From NCBI RefSeq assembly GCF_000238775.2, contig NZ_AFEJ02000001.1, positions 3,100,001 through 3,164,000 on the forward strand: a stretch of DNA of 64,000 nt, in the 5' to 3' direction. The notes below the pieces were generated by a model. The model saw only the letters and a program-made list of their open reading frames with translations, ran no database searches and was not told the DNA's origin. The position numbers and the translations under genes are program-made. Shown here piece after piece: positions 1-8,113 of the stretch (positions within the stretch are counted from its first letter, which is position 1; each line of letters begins with the position of its first letter). Origin of the DNA: Acaryochloris sp. CCMEE 5410. Lineage in GTDB: Bacteria > Cyanobacteriota > Cyanobacteriia > Thermosynechococcales > Thermosynechococcaceae.

Positions 1-2720
1 AATGCCCATAGGGCAAAGGCTCCTAAACCAATACTGAGCAGGGCAATCAGAGCAATTAGCCCTGCTAGCAAAAATGAATTAAAAGACAAAACCAGGGTCG
101 CGGTCATCAAAATCACCAATAAGCCGACGGTGGCTAATAAATTCCCCACCGCACTGCCGCGGGCATCCGCTTCACCGCCATAGGTCATGGAATAGCCCGG
201 TGGCAGTTGAAACTCACTTTGATCCAGTCGAGTCTGGAACTGCTTGAGCACCGTATCGGGTAGGGCTCCTGCTTGCAAATAACCTTCCACCGTATTGAAT
301 CGCTGACCATCCCGGCGGGTAATGGTGGCAAGGTTGGGCACTAGATTTATGTCTGCGATCGCACTCAACGGTACCTGCCCATCTTGACTCCCCAGCAACT
401 CTAGAGACGTCACTGAAGATAAATTCGCCCGATCCGTATCGGACAGGCGCACCCGCACGGGCAAATCTTCCGTGGATTCTAAAAGTGAACCGCCTGTATT
501 GCCATCCAAATAGGCATTAAGCTGACGGGCAATGGCTTCATTACTCAAGCCCACTCGTCGAGCCTGGGTTTCATCCACATTTAAGGCCAGCTTCGGCAAG
601 GCTTCATTAATCACCGCCCGCGTTTGCACCACCTCGGGTTCCTGGGCCAAGAGGGTACGGAGTTCATTACCCAACTGCCGCAGGGTCTCCATATCAGGAC
701 CAAACACTTCAATCTCAATAGGCGCGCCAAAGGGGGGACCTTGTTCCAACTGTTTGACCAAAATTTGAGCTTGAGGAAAAGCGGCATCCAGTTCAACTTG
801 TAAGGACTGAATGGTCTGGCTCAGATTTTTAGTGGAGGCCAACTGGACGATGCCCTGGGCAAAATCCGGGACATTGGTACGGATGCTATTGATGTTGTAG
901 AAAAAGCGCGGCGCACTTTCGCCAATAAACCACTGAACTTCCGCCACTTCAGCATGGGCTACCATCCGGTCCCGCAGGTCACGCACGGTTTCCGTAGTTT
1001 GGGTAATGGTGGACGAGGTGGGCATTTCCACCTGAATTTGGATCTGGTCCCGATTAGTCGGTGGGAAAAACTGCTGGGGTAGGGAGGCAAATTGACTAAA
1101 GCCCACCACAGGCAACAGCAAGGATAGGCCAATCCCCAGAATCGGCTTGGCTAAGGTGAGCCGCAGCAGATGTCGAAAGCCCCTGGACAAGGCTGGACTG
1201 GAAACGCCTTTGCGCAACCAGCGAGGCCCTTTCGTTGCAGGCTGACCAACGCCAATAATTGCGGTTAGAGCTGCAATGATAGTCAGGGAAACAGCTAGAG
1301 AACTTAAGAGAGCCAGGATAACCGTTAAACCAATCGTGCCGATAAATTCTCCAGTGCCGCCTTTGGACGTGGCAATGGGGACAAAGGCAAACACGGTGGT
1401 CAGGGTCGAGGCCAGCAGTGGAATGCCCAGATGTTGAACGGTTTCTTGAACTGCTATAGTCCCCCGTAACCCCTCCCGCAATCGATGCTGGACTTCATCC
1501 ACAACGATAATGGCGTTATCAATCAGCAATCCCAGGGCAATAATCAAGCCCGTAATCGACATCTGATGGAGGGGAATCCCCAGTCCCTGCATCCAGCCAA
1601 ACACCGCCAATGTCACTAGGGGTAAGGCCGTGCCCACAATCAGAGCCGCCCGCCAACCCAGCATCACCACGGAAATACCAATTACCAAGACCGAACTCAC
1701 CACCAGATTGGTAATCACGCCGTTCAGCCGCTGGCGAACATACTGGCTCTGTTCTTGGATTACCTCGACGCTCATGCCGTCCGATAGATTGGCCTGAAAG
1801 TCTTGGATCTGCTGACGAGCAAGCTGCGCCCACTGATCGACTCGCTCTTGAGATTCCACCGTAGCGGAGAGGGTAATGCCTGGCTTGCCGTTGATCAGGG
1901 TAAGGCTATCGAGGGGGGTGCGGATGCCTTTGGTGACCTGGGCAATATCCTGCAGTTGGGTCACTTGCCCTGCATCGCCCAATTGAATGGGAATCGTCTT
2001 AATGCGAGCCAGGGTTTCCAGTTGAGTATCCACTTCCAGCAAAAACTCATCTGCCTCACCCCGTAAGGTCCCCGCTGAAACCTTGGCATCACTCGCCTGC
2101 AACTGCCGTGCCACCTCAGCCGGAGTTAACCCCAAATTGGCCAGCTCAGCCTGATTAATCTCCACCAGAATTTCTTCCTGGGGGTCACCAAACACCTCTA
2201 TCTTGTCAGTCCCTGGAATGCCGCGCAGTCGGTCTTCCAGCCCTGCCGCCACCCGCGTCAAAATCGTGTAGTTGGGGTCACCCTCCAAATCCCAGGTCAA
2301 AGCCACAATCAAGGCCGAAGCTTTGAGGTCACTCTGGTCAAACTCTGGCTTTAGGCTATCGGGGGGAAGGTCTGGAATCGTATCTTCCACCTTGCTGCGT
2401 ACCTGAGCCCAGATCGGATTGACATCTGGAACCGCATCACTCAGTTCCACCACCACCACGGACACCCCCAAACTGGAGGTGGAATCAATTTCTTCAATCT
2501 CCTCAATTTCCTGTAGCTCTGTCTCAATCCGTTCTGAGACTAACGACTCTACCCGTTCGGCGCTGGCTCCTGGCCAGAAGGTGGTTACCGTGGCAAATCG
2601 AGGCGTAATTTCTGGGTCTTCCAACCGAGGCAAGGTCAGAAAAGAGGACAAGCCCCAAACTACAATCAGGGCAATCGATAGAATCAGTAACTGGCGGTTG
2701 CGGTAGAACAGGTTCAACAT
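1..2720 (-). CDS. RND-family efflux pump inner-membrane subunit (3' end outside window)
   Basis: An uninterrupted reading frame runs from the ATG at 2720 to the window edge, giving about 906 of an expected 1,000-1,050 residues. It starts MLNLFYRNRQLLILSIAL, a first transmembrane helix, followed by a periplasmic porter region. The TM4 proton-relay motif reads GLLIDNAIIVVDE (rc of about 1515-1555), so the Asp-Asp of AcrB is Asp-Asn here. A second porter half (PQQFFPPTNRDQIQIQVE, near 1050) and a further membrane segment follow. It would export drugs, lipids or metals by proton antiport; the substrate cannot be read from the sequence. The adaptor gene ends 29 bp upstream on the same strand, so the two form an operon, probably repressed by the divergent PadR gene. 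No outer-membrane channel is visible. Confidence 0.93.
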   Translation of the reverse strand, partial: MLNLFYRNRQLLILSIALIVVWGLSSFLTLPRLEDPEITPRFATVTTFWPGASAERVESLVSERIETELQEIEEIEEIDSTSSLGVSVVVVELSDAVPDVNPIWAQVRSKVEDTIPDLPPDSLKPEFDQSDLKASALIVALTWDLEGDPNYTILTRVAAGLEDRLRGIPGTDKIEVFGDPQEEILVEINQAELANLGLTPAEVARQLQASDAKVSAGTLRGEADEFLLEVDTQLETLARIKTIPIQLGDAGQVTQLQDIAQVTKGIRTPLDSLTLINGKPGITLSATVESQERVDQWAQLARQQIQDFQANLSDGMSVEVIQEQSQYVRQRLNGVITNLVVSSVLVIGISVVMLGWRAALIVGTALPLVTLAVFGWMQGLGIPLHQMSITGLIIALGLLIDNAIIVVDEVQHRLREGLRGTIAVQETVQHLGIPLLASTLTTVFAFVPIATSKGGTGEFIGTIGLTVILALLSSLAVSLTIIAALTAIIGVGQPATKGPRWLRKGVSSPALSRGFRHLLRLTLAKPILGIGLSLLLPVVGFSQFASLPQQFFPPTNRDQIQIQVEMPTSSTITQTTETVRDLRDRMVAHAEVAEVQWFIGESAPRFFYNINSIRTNVPDFAQGIVQLASTKNLSQTIQSLQVELDAAFPQAQILVKQLEQGPPFGAPIEIEVFGPDMETLRQLGNELRTLLAQEPEVVQTRAVINEALPKLALNVDETQARRVGLSNEAIARQLNAYLDGNTGGSLLESTEDLPVRVRLSDTDRANLSSVTSLELLGSQDGQVPLSAIADINLVPNLATITRRDGQRFNTVEGYLQAGALPDTVLKQFQTRLDQSEFQLPPGYSMTYGGEADARGSAVGNLLATVGLLVILMTATLVLSFNSFLLAGLIALIALLSIGLGAFALWA

Positions 2721-2749
2721 GGTGGCCCCGGTATCGTTTCGGTATCGCG

Positions 2750-4063
2750 CTAGTTTTTGGCGTTGGCAACTGTGACCAATTGGCCAGGAGCCAGACGGTG
2801 GGTGCCTTTAGCAATCACTTGCTCTTGAGGATTGAGCATGCCGCGAACATAGATGAGATCGCCCGCCGTATGCAGCACTTCTAGATCGCGCCGAGCCACA
2901 CTAAACACCTGATCTTGGTCCGTTGACTTCAACACATAGGCCGACCATAGGCCCCGTTCTCCCGCAATCACCGCCGTTGAGGGCAGCCAAAATCCCGGCT
3001 GAGTTTGCCGTTGAGCCAACACCAGCTTGGCCGTTTGTCCCATCGATACCGCAGCATCCTTGGGTAACGTCAACACTGCCATCACCGTTCGACTTTGGTT
3101 ATCCACCTCCGGCAGCAGGGTTTTCACCTGCCCCTGATAGCGCTGATTGCCTACTTGCACTGGGTAGGTCTGACCGGGCTGCATCCGACTCGCCATCGTC
3201 TGGGGAATGCCAATTCGGGCCTCGATCTTCGAGGTTTCCACCAGCCGCAAAATTGGTTGGCCTCCGTTTAAGACCACCCCTTCATCCATAAGGCGCTGCG
3301 CCACCTGTCCCGTAAAGGGCGCTCGCAACACACTTTTAGAGCGCTGAATATCTAAGGCTTTTAGACGGGCATCAATTTCGGCCAGCTGGGCGGACTGGGA
3401 CTCCACCTGTTCCACCCGCGTTCCCGCCAAGAGTTCTTCTAACCGCTTCCGGGCTTGGTCCTGGCGTTTTTTCAAGGCTTGGGCGGCAAAATATCGTTCT
3501 TCAAACGACTCACGGGAAATAGCCCCTTGCTCATACAGGTCTTGACGACGCTTACTCTGCTTCTCAGCAAGCAACCGCTGTTGGCCTAAATCCTCCACTG
3601 CCGCCCGCGCAGCGCCGATCTCTTCCGTTCTCGGTCCCGTCTTTAGCTCTCGGAACTGGGCTTGGGCCTGAGCTTTTTGGGCCAAAAGCTGCTGACGCTG
3701 GGCAGCAAAGCTGCGTGTATCTAAACGAGCCAGGAGCATCCCTTGCTGCACCCAATCCCCTTCATCCACAGCAATTTCGATCAAGGTTCCGGTTAGTTCA
3801 AACCCCAGTTCACTGGTGCGGTTGGCTTGCACTTCCCCGGCATAGGTGCGCTGAATGTCATAGGAGGTTGAAGGCTGCAGGGACAGGGTGGTGACGGGCA
3901 AGATGGCTTGTTTGGGAGCGGGGCCAGTCTGAGACGTCCCCCACGTTTTGATACCAAAAGTGACTGCTCCAACAGCCAACACGGCTAAACCCAGCATCCG
4001 TAGGGATTTACAAGCAGGCAGTTTAAAGGCCGGTTTAGGCAACAGAGGAGTAGATTGAGCCAT
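2750..4063 (-). CDS. RND efflux periplasmic adaptor (HlyD/AcrA-type membrane fusion protein)
   Basis: The 437-residue protein has an N-terminal membrane anchor (about residues 22-42) and a split biotinyl-lipoyl domain: GELGFELTGTLIEIAVDEG-type first half near residue 85-110, and SVLRAPFTGQVAQRLMDEG as the second half near 240. A long Ala/Gln/Arg-rich coiled-coil hairpin lies between them. A beta-barrel and membrane-proximal domain end in LVTVANAKN. Adaptors of this family bridge the RND pump and an outer-membrane channel. It is the first gene of a two-gene operon with the pump. The ATG at 4063 lies 4 bp from the AACTTGTTG repeat region shared with the divergent PadR gene, which suggests direct repression by that regulator. 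Confidence 0.93.
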   Translation of the reverse strand: MAQSTPLLPKPAFKLPACKSLRMLGLAVLAVGAVTFGIKTWGTSQTGPAPKQAILPVTTLSLQPSTSYDIQRTYAGEVQANRTSELGFELTGTLIEIAVDEGDWVQQGMLLARLDTRSFAAQRQQLLAQKAQAQAQFRELKTGPRTEEIGAARAAVEDLGQQRLLAEKQSKRRQDLYEQGAISRESFEERYFAAQALKKRQDQARKRLEELLAGTRVEQVESQSAQLAEIDARLKALDIQRSKSVLRAPFTGQVAQRLMDEGVVLNGGQPILRLVETSKIEARIGIPQTMASRMQPGQTYPVQVGNQRYQGQVKTLLPEVDNQSRTVMAVLTLPKDAAVSMGQTAKLVLAQRQTQPGFWLPSTAVIAGERGLWSAYVLKSTDQDQVFSVARRDLEVLHTAGDLIYVRGMLNPQEQVIAKGTHRLAPGQLVTVANAKN

Positions 4064-4066
4064 CGT

Positions 4067-4137
4067 TTATATCCAACTTGTTGATATAAAACTTGTTGAG
4101 TATTACTTCGATAGCTTATACTCAACTTGTTGGATAT
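4067..4137. promoter_or_regulatory. Divergent operator region with three AACTTGTTG cores
   Basis: The nonamer AACTTGTTG occurs exactly at 4075-4083, 4090-4098 and 4124-4132. Each copy sits in an imperfect palindrome with flanks of the ATATCCAAC / GTTGATAT / ATACTCAAC type. The region separates the divergent adaptor gene (start 4063) and the PadR gene (start about 4136). The third site overlaps the PadR start codon. By analogy with PadR-family systems I infer autorepression and co-repression of the pump; no binding data are available here. Confidence 0.6.
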
Positions 4138-4726
4138 GTCAACGCCACCTCATCATCAATTCATGACCCTTTCCCACACGATTCTGACAGTTCTATCTGA
4201 GGCTCCCCACAGCGGCTATGACCTCAGTAAACGCTTTGAGGAATCGGTGAGCTGTTTTTGGAAAGCCAGTCAGCAGCAGATTTATCGAGAGTTATCCAAG
4301 ATCGAAACCCAAGGCTGGGTAACCCATGAGCTGGTTCCCCAACAGGGCAAGCCCGATAAAAAGGTCTACCAAATTACCGAGATGGGTAAACAAGAGCTAC
4401 TGGACTGGTATGCAGAGCCTTCCACGCCGACCCCTATCCGAGAAGATTTATTAGTAAAGGTTTTAGCAGGCCCTTACGTTCCCCGTCCACTTTTGATTCA
4501 GCAGGTCAAAGCTCGTCAAGCGCTGCATCAGCAACAGTTGGAACGCTATCTAGAAAAGGAAGCCTGTTTTCAACAGTTAGAAACTGTAGAGCCAGCGATG
4601 CAATTCCGGTATTTGACTCTCAGACGAGGCATTCGATACGAGCAAGAATGGATTGATTGGTGCCAAGAAGTGATTGATACCTTACAGTCAGATATCAACT
4701 TGAGCGGATTACTCAAACGGCGTTAA
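4136..4726 (+). CDS. PadR-family transcriptional regulator
   Basis: About 196 residues from the ATG at 4136; a later ATG at 4163 (MTLSHTILTVLSEAPHSGYD) is an equally plausible start and matches the family's usual N-terminus. The winged helix (SGYDLSKRFEESVSCFWKAS then QIYRELSKIETQGWV) spans about residues 10-85. The C-terminal half, with LLIQQVKARQALHQQQLERY, is the helical dimerisation domain of the Vir_act_alpha_C type. PadR repressors respond to small phenolic or hydrophobic compounds and commonly control adjacent efflux pumps. The gene is divergent from the RND operon, and its start overlaps one of three repeated operator-like palindromes. Its 3' end overlaps the next convergent gene by 18 bp. 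Confidence 0.9.
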   Translation: MSTPPHHQFMTLSHTILTVLSEAPHSGYDLSKRFEESVSCFWKASQQQIYRELSKIETQGWVTHELVPQQGKPDKKVYQITEMGKQELLDWYAEPSTPTPIREDLLVKVLAGPYVPRPLLIQQVKARQALHQQQLERYLEKEACFQQLETVEPAMQFRYLTLRRGIRYEQEWIDWCQEVIDTLQSDINLSGLLKRR

Positions 4727-5494
4727 AGATGGAGGACGGTTCCAGAAAGCATCAATAATGATGACAATCGCTGTTGGAAAACCGCCCAAAATAATCACCA
4801 TAGCGAAAAATAGAAACATGGCAAACGGTAAACCATCAGCCCCCTCGATACCTGCGACCTCATAAAAGAAACGCTGACCCTCCAGATATCGAACAGTCTT
4901 ACCATTCTGCTCAATGGTAAAAATCGCTTCATAAAAGGGGTAATGATCATTCTCAACTTGGCCCCCTCTAATACTCAAAAATGCATGTTGTTGGCCGGAC
5001 GCAGTTCTACCAATCAAAATTGTTCCCCGTAGGTATTGATTGGTGTAACCCTCAGTAGGAGTGGCAATAATCGGAGATTGCATCATCGCACCATACAAAT
5101 CCAGACCTTCTGGTAATGCTTGATCAAACGATGAAGGTAGCTTTCCCGCAGTCTGTAAATGGCGTAGCAGGCGCTCATCAAGGCTATCGTAGTACGGATC
5201 ATAATAAGGGTCCTGCTCAGATTTATTGAGGATTTCTGAGATCGTCTGAGATGTGTCCAAGACAAACTTGCACTCTGCAGGCACATCGCATGTGGATGTG
5301 TCGACTGGAACCAAATGTTCCACTTTTGTAATCGTTTTGGCAGCTTCGAGTAAACCTGGACGCTCCAACAGAAAGCCCCAATATTCATAGGTCATCCACA
5401 GAGAACCCACAAAGCTTAAAGGCACAACACCCAGAAAATAGCACAGCGCAATACGAACGGGCTTACTAATAGAGCTGAATAGTGGTTCTTTCAT
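4709..5494 (-). CDS. Unknown two-helix membrane protein, paralogue 1 of 3
   Basis: I do not recognise the family. The 261-residue product has an N-terminal hydrophobic helix (about 14-36), a roughly 180-residue soluble middle and a C-terminal helix (about 225-250), so the middle should lie outside the cytoplasmic membrane. Features shared with the two genes to its right are AAKTITKVEHLVPV, a Cys pair (CDVPAECKFVLD), QTI, RLLRHLQTAGKLPSSFDQ, a QSPIIATP stretch, ILIGRTASGQQHAFLSI and VRYLEGQRFF. This copy has an extra acidic/Tyr insert, DPYYDPYYDSLDE, before the RLLRHL motif. The 3' end overlaps the convergent PadR gene by 18 bp. Confidence 0.85.
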   Translation of the reverse strand: MKEPLFSSISKPVRIALCYFLGVVPLSFVGSLWMTYEYWGFLLERPGLLEAAKTITKVEHLVPVDTSTCDVPAECKFVLDTSQTISEILNKSEQDPYYDPYYDSLDERLLRHLQTAGKLPSSFDQALPEGLDLYGAMMQSPIIATPTEGYTNQYLRGTILIGRTASGQQHAFLSIRGGQVENDHYPFYEAIFTIEQNGKTVRYLEGQRFFYEVAGIEGADGLPFAMFLFFAMVIILGGFPTAIVIIIDAFWNRPPSLTPFE

Positions 5495-5814
5495 CTGTCT
5501 TTCTCGTTAATAGCACACGCATAACAATGAGCCTGTCATCCCTTCGCATCGACTTAATCTCTTCTGAATCCTCTTTGAAGAAGGAAAGCATCATTAGACC
5601 TTATCGGAAATAGCTGAAAGCCTTACTGGGAAAGCGTTTTATTTTTGGAGAAAAATCGGCCTCAAAGACTTACGACATAGACGTTTGAAGTTATTCTCAC
5701 CCATTTTATTTCCGATAAGGTCTATTGCCTAATTCAAGGGTGTTTTCGAGTTGGTTCTTGCGTCGAGCACCACATCTTTATCAAGGCAACAACGGATCTT
5801 CATTCAAGCGTCGA
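5495..5814. other. Intergenic stretch between paralogues 1 and 2
   Basis: These 320 bp hold the upstream region of paralogue 1 (about 5495-5545, which has a degenerate second copy at 6718-6780) and a 130-bp MITE at 5595-5724. I see no coding sequence. Confidence 0.7.
5595..5724. mobile_element. 130-bp MITE with perfect 18-bp terminal inverted repeats
   Basis: TAGACCTTATCGGAAATA at 5595-5612 is the exact reverse complement of TATTTCCGATAAGGTCTA at 5707-5724. The 94-bp interior has no reading frame. If the outermost TA is read as duplicated target, the element fits a Tc1/mariner/IS630-like TA insertion. No autonomous partner with these ends is in the window. Confidence 0.75.
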
Positions 5815-6552
5815 TCAACGATTTCTTGATCGACGCCAGTACTGAATACCCTTGCTGATAGCCAAGATTATTACAAAGATAATTCCAAAGACCACCATCA
5901 GCAGAATGAAATAGACAATAGGCAACACAGTTTCGTCGAAATCCAAAGAGAAAAATCGCTGGCCGTCTAAATATTGAACCGTTTGGCTACGCGGCTCTAT
6001 CTTGAACATTGCTTCATAGTACGGATAGTAGTCTTCAGCAATCTGGCTCCCTGAGATACTAAGGAAGGCACGTTTTTCTCCAGAGGCTGTTTCACCAATT
6101 AAAATAACCCCCCCTAAGTACTTGTTGCTGAACCCAGGCGAAGGCATAGCAATGATAGGAGACTGCATTAGAGGTGTATGCAAATCTGCAATTCCTTGCA
6201 AATTTTGGTCAAAGGAAGAGGGCAGCTTCCCCATAGCTTGTAGATAAAGTAGAAGACGTTCTTCTTCCCTATGGGGCTGTGGATCGTAGTGAGCCGCGAT
6301 AGTTTGAGATGTATCAACGATAAACTTACATTGTTCGCGCCTATCGCAATCTGATGTCTTGACTGGAATCAATCGATCCAACTTGACAATGGTCTTGGCT
6401 GCATCGAGTACGGCAGGACGCTCAAACAAATACCCTAAAGTTTCATAGCTCAACCACAGTGAGCCTAAACAGGCCAGAAGAAACGTTCCCAGGAAGTAAA
6501 ATGGGGCAACCTTAACCCTATTTTTCTTGGATTTGAAGAACTGTTTAGTCAT
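5815..6552 (-). CDS. Unknown two-helix membrane protein, paralogue 2 of 3
   Basis: The 245-residue product has the same plan as its neighbours: an N-terminal helix (about 16-38), the AAKTIVKLDRLIPV block, a Cys pair in SDCDRREQCKFIVD, RLLLYLQAMGKLPSSFDQ, GIADLHTPLMQSPIIAMP, VILIGETASGEKRAFLSI and VQYLDGQRFF, then a C-terminal helix (about 210-232) and a basic tail (YWRRSRNR). The ATG at 6552 (MTKQFFKSKKN) aligns with the internal Met of paralogue 3. Function is unknown. The conserved Cys pair in a predicted non-cytoplasmic domain suggests a disulfide, but that is inference. A 14-bp motif (CAGTAGTCATACAT) 60 bp upstream is shared with paralogue 3. Confidence 0.85.
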   Translation of the reverse strand: MTKQFFKSKKNRVKVAPFYFLGTFLLACLGSLWLSYETLGYLFERPAVLDAAKTIVKLDRLIPVKTSDCDRREQCKFIVDTSQTIAAHYDPQPHREEERLLLYLQAMGKLPSSFDQNLQGIADLHTPLMQSPIIAMPSPGFSNKYLGGVILIGETASGEKRAFLSISGSQIAEDYYPYYEAMFKIEPRSQTVQYLDGQRFFSLDFDETVLPIVYFILLMVVFGIIFVIILAISKGIQYWRRSRNR

Positions 6553-6611
6553 GAATTTTACATTGCACTAGTCTGAGTAAACGTGCCAAGGCCATCTGTA
6601 AAAAGGCTATG

Positions 6612-6625
6612 CAGTAGTCATACAT
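6612..6625. repeat. Shared upstream motif CAGTAGTCATACAT (copy 1)
   Basis: This 14-mer lies 60 bp upstream of the paralogue 2 start. An identical copy at 7703-7716 lies 72 bp upstream of the inferred paralogue 3 start. It marks a duplicated 5' region of roughly 130 bp and may carry a promoter element. Confidence 0.55.
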
Positions 6626-6717
6626 CCCTTGCATGTGCCTAAGCAGTGACACGGATAAAACGTAAATGTGATCTGGTGATGCCCAAACGATGGATGTAGA
6701 GCGGACGTTTAGGTGAT

Positions 6718-6780
6718 AGTAGTTCTTTCATCTGTCTTGCTCATCAATAGCAAACGCAATTAAGAGTGAACGTTTCATCG
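6718..6780 (-). pseudogene. Relic of a fourth paralogue (5' end only)
   Basis: The sequence around 6718-6780 matches the start region of paralogue 1 (5480-5540). Both have AGTRGTTCTTTCATCTGTCTT across the start codon (6729-6731 here) and a similar upstream flank. The coding part is lost after a few codons. This points to a deleted copy between paralogues 2 and 3. Confidence 0.4.
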
Positions 6781-6911
6781 CCCAGTCCCCACCCAGAATT
6801 TTCCCTATATCTCATTGGGGATAAAGAGTCATGGCTCAAATCAAGGCTAATTTCAAGTTGATATATCAGTCGAATCATCCAACTCTTGAGGCCAAGAGAC
6901 CCGGCAAAGGA

Positions 6912-7631
6912 CTATTTAAAGGGCAATGATGTCGATCTTCCATGCTGCATATCCTCACAAATAGCTAGGATGATGGCAGGAAAACTGCCAAAAACCAGGA
7001 GTATAAAAGTGAAATAGAACACCGTCATCCCTATTTCGTCAAAATCTGCATCAAAGCGAAAACTCTGACCCTCCAGATATTGAACTAATTCATCTTTCGC
7101 CCCTATCTTGAAAATCGCTTGATAGTAAGGTACGCCTCTATCCGTAACGGGGTAACTGTAAGCACTGATAAAGGCTCGTTGCTCTCCACTGGAGGTTTCA
7201 CCTATCAAGAGAATCCCCTGCAGATACCGATTGGTTGCTCCTTCATCCAGAGTGTCGACCATCGAAGACTGCATCATCGGCGTATATAAATCTGCAATCC
7301 CTTGCAAATCACGATCAAAGAAGACCGGTAGCTTTCCTATATGGTGCAAATGCCGCAGGAGGCGTTCCTTCAGACTGCCATCTTGTAGATCGTGATAAGC
7401 GGCAATCGTCTGAGTGGGATCAACAGTAAATTTACAGTTTTCTAGCTGATCGCAATCTACTGTTGTGACTGGAACTAATCGATCAACTTTGGTAATGGTC
7501 TTCGCCGCATCGAGTAGATCTGGATGCTTAATTAAAACGTTCCAGCCTAGGTATGACAGAATCGTCACCCCCACGAAGTAAGCCAGGACAATCTTCTTCT
7601 TACCCATAACTTTGAAAAACTTGTTGGTCAT
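6912..7631 (-). CDS. Unknown two-helix membrane protein, paralogue 3 of 3
   Basis: The frame is open back to 7685, but I place the start at the ATG at 7631 (MTNKFFKVMGKKK) because it aligns with MTKQFFKSKKN of paralogue 2 and shares the surrounding bases. That gives 239 residues. It has an N-terminal helix, AAKTITKVDRLVPV, a Cys pair in VDCDQLENCKFTVD, RLLRHLHHIGKLP, GIADLYTPMMQSSMV, LLIGETSSGEQRAFISA, VQYLEGQSF and a C-terminal helix. The QSP of the other copies is QSS here. Function is unknown. Three tandem copies separated by 300-360 bp, each with its own upstream region, suggest separate promoters rather than one operon. Confidence 0.82.
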   Translation of the reverse strand: MTNKFFKVMGKKKIVLAYFVGVTILSYLGWNVLIKHPDLLDAAKTITKVDRLVPVTTVDCDQLENCKFTVDPTQTIAAYHDLQDGSLKERLLRHLHHIGKLPVFFDRDLQGIADLYTPMMQSSMVDTLDEGATNRYLQGILLIGETSSGEQRAFISAYSYPVTDRGVPYYQAIFKIGAKDELVQYLEGQSFRFDADFDEIGMTVFYFTFILLVFGSFPAIILAICEDMQHGRSTSLPFK

Positions 7632-7702
7632 GAGTTGTACATCACACTGGCCTGATGCAGAGCGGAGCAACGAGGCCAGGTCCATGATTGAAAACGACTA
7701 TT

Positions 7703-7716
7703 CAGTAGTCATACAT
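7703..7716. repeat. Shared upstream motif CAGTAGTCATACAT (copy 2)
   Basis: This is identical to 6612-6625 and lies upstream of paralogue 3. It supports duplication of the gene together with its promoter region. Confidence 0.55.
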
Positions 7717-8113
7717 TGATTGAATGATTCCATGCAGTGATATGGATAAACCGCCACTGTGATTGGTCAGCATTCTCTCAGTGATATCCATCACTAGGTG
7801 ACAATTTAAGCGAATGGGTATGGTTACCAGGGATGGACACTCAACATCCATGATTACAGTACGAAAAGTGAATAGCGAACACCTAGACGACTGCCAATCA
7901 AAAATGGTTACTGCCCAGGCTGAAGCACTGGTCTAACAGGATTGTCAGCAAAAATACTTTTGAGTGCATCCAGTACAGGGATATCTTGCTTTCTCAAAGT
8001 TGAAATATAACCGCGAATGCGGCAGAACTGCTGGGCACCTGCCAAGGAGCGAAAACATCCCGATATCTTCTGCTTCAACTTCATCATGCGGATATCGCGC
8101 TCAGCCTGATTGT

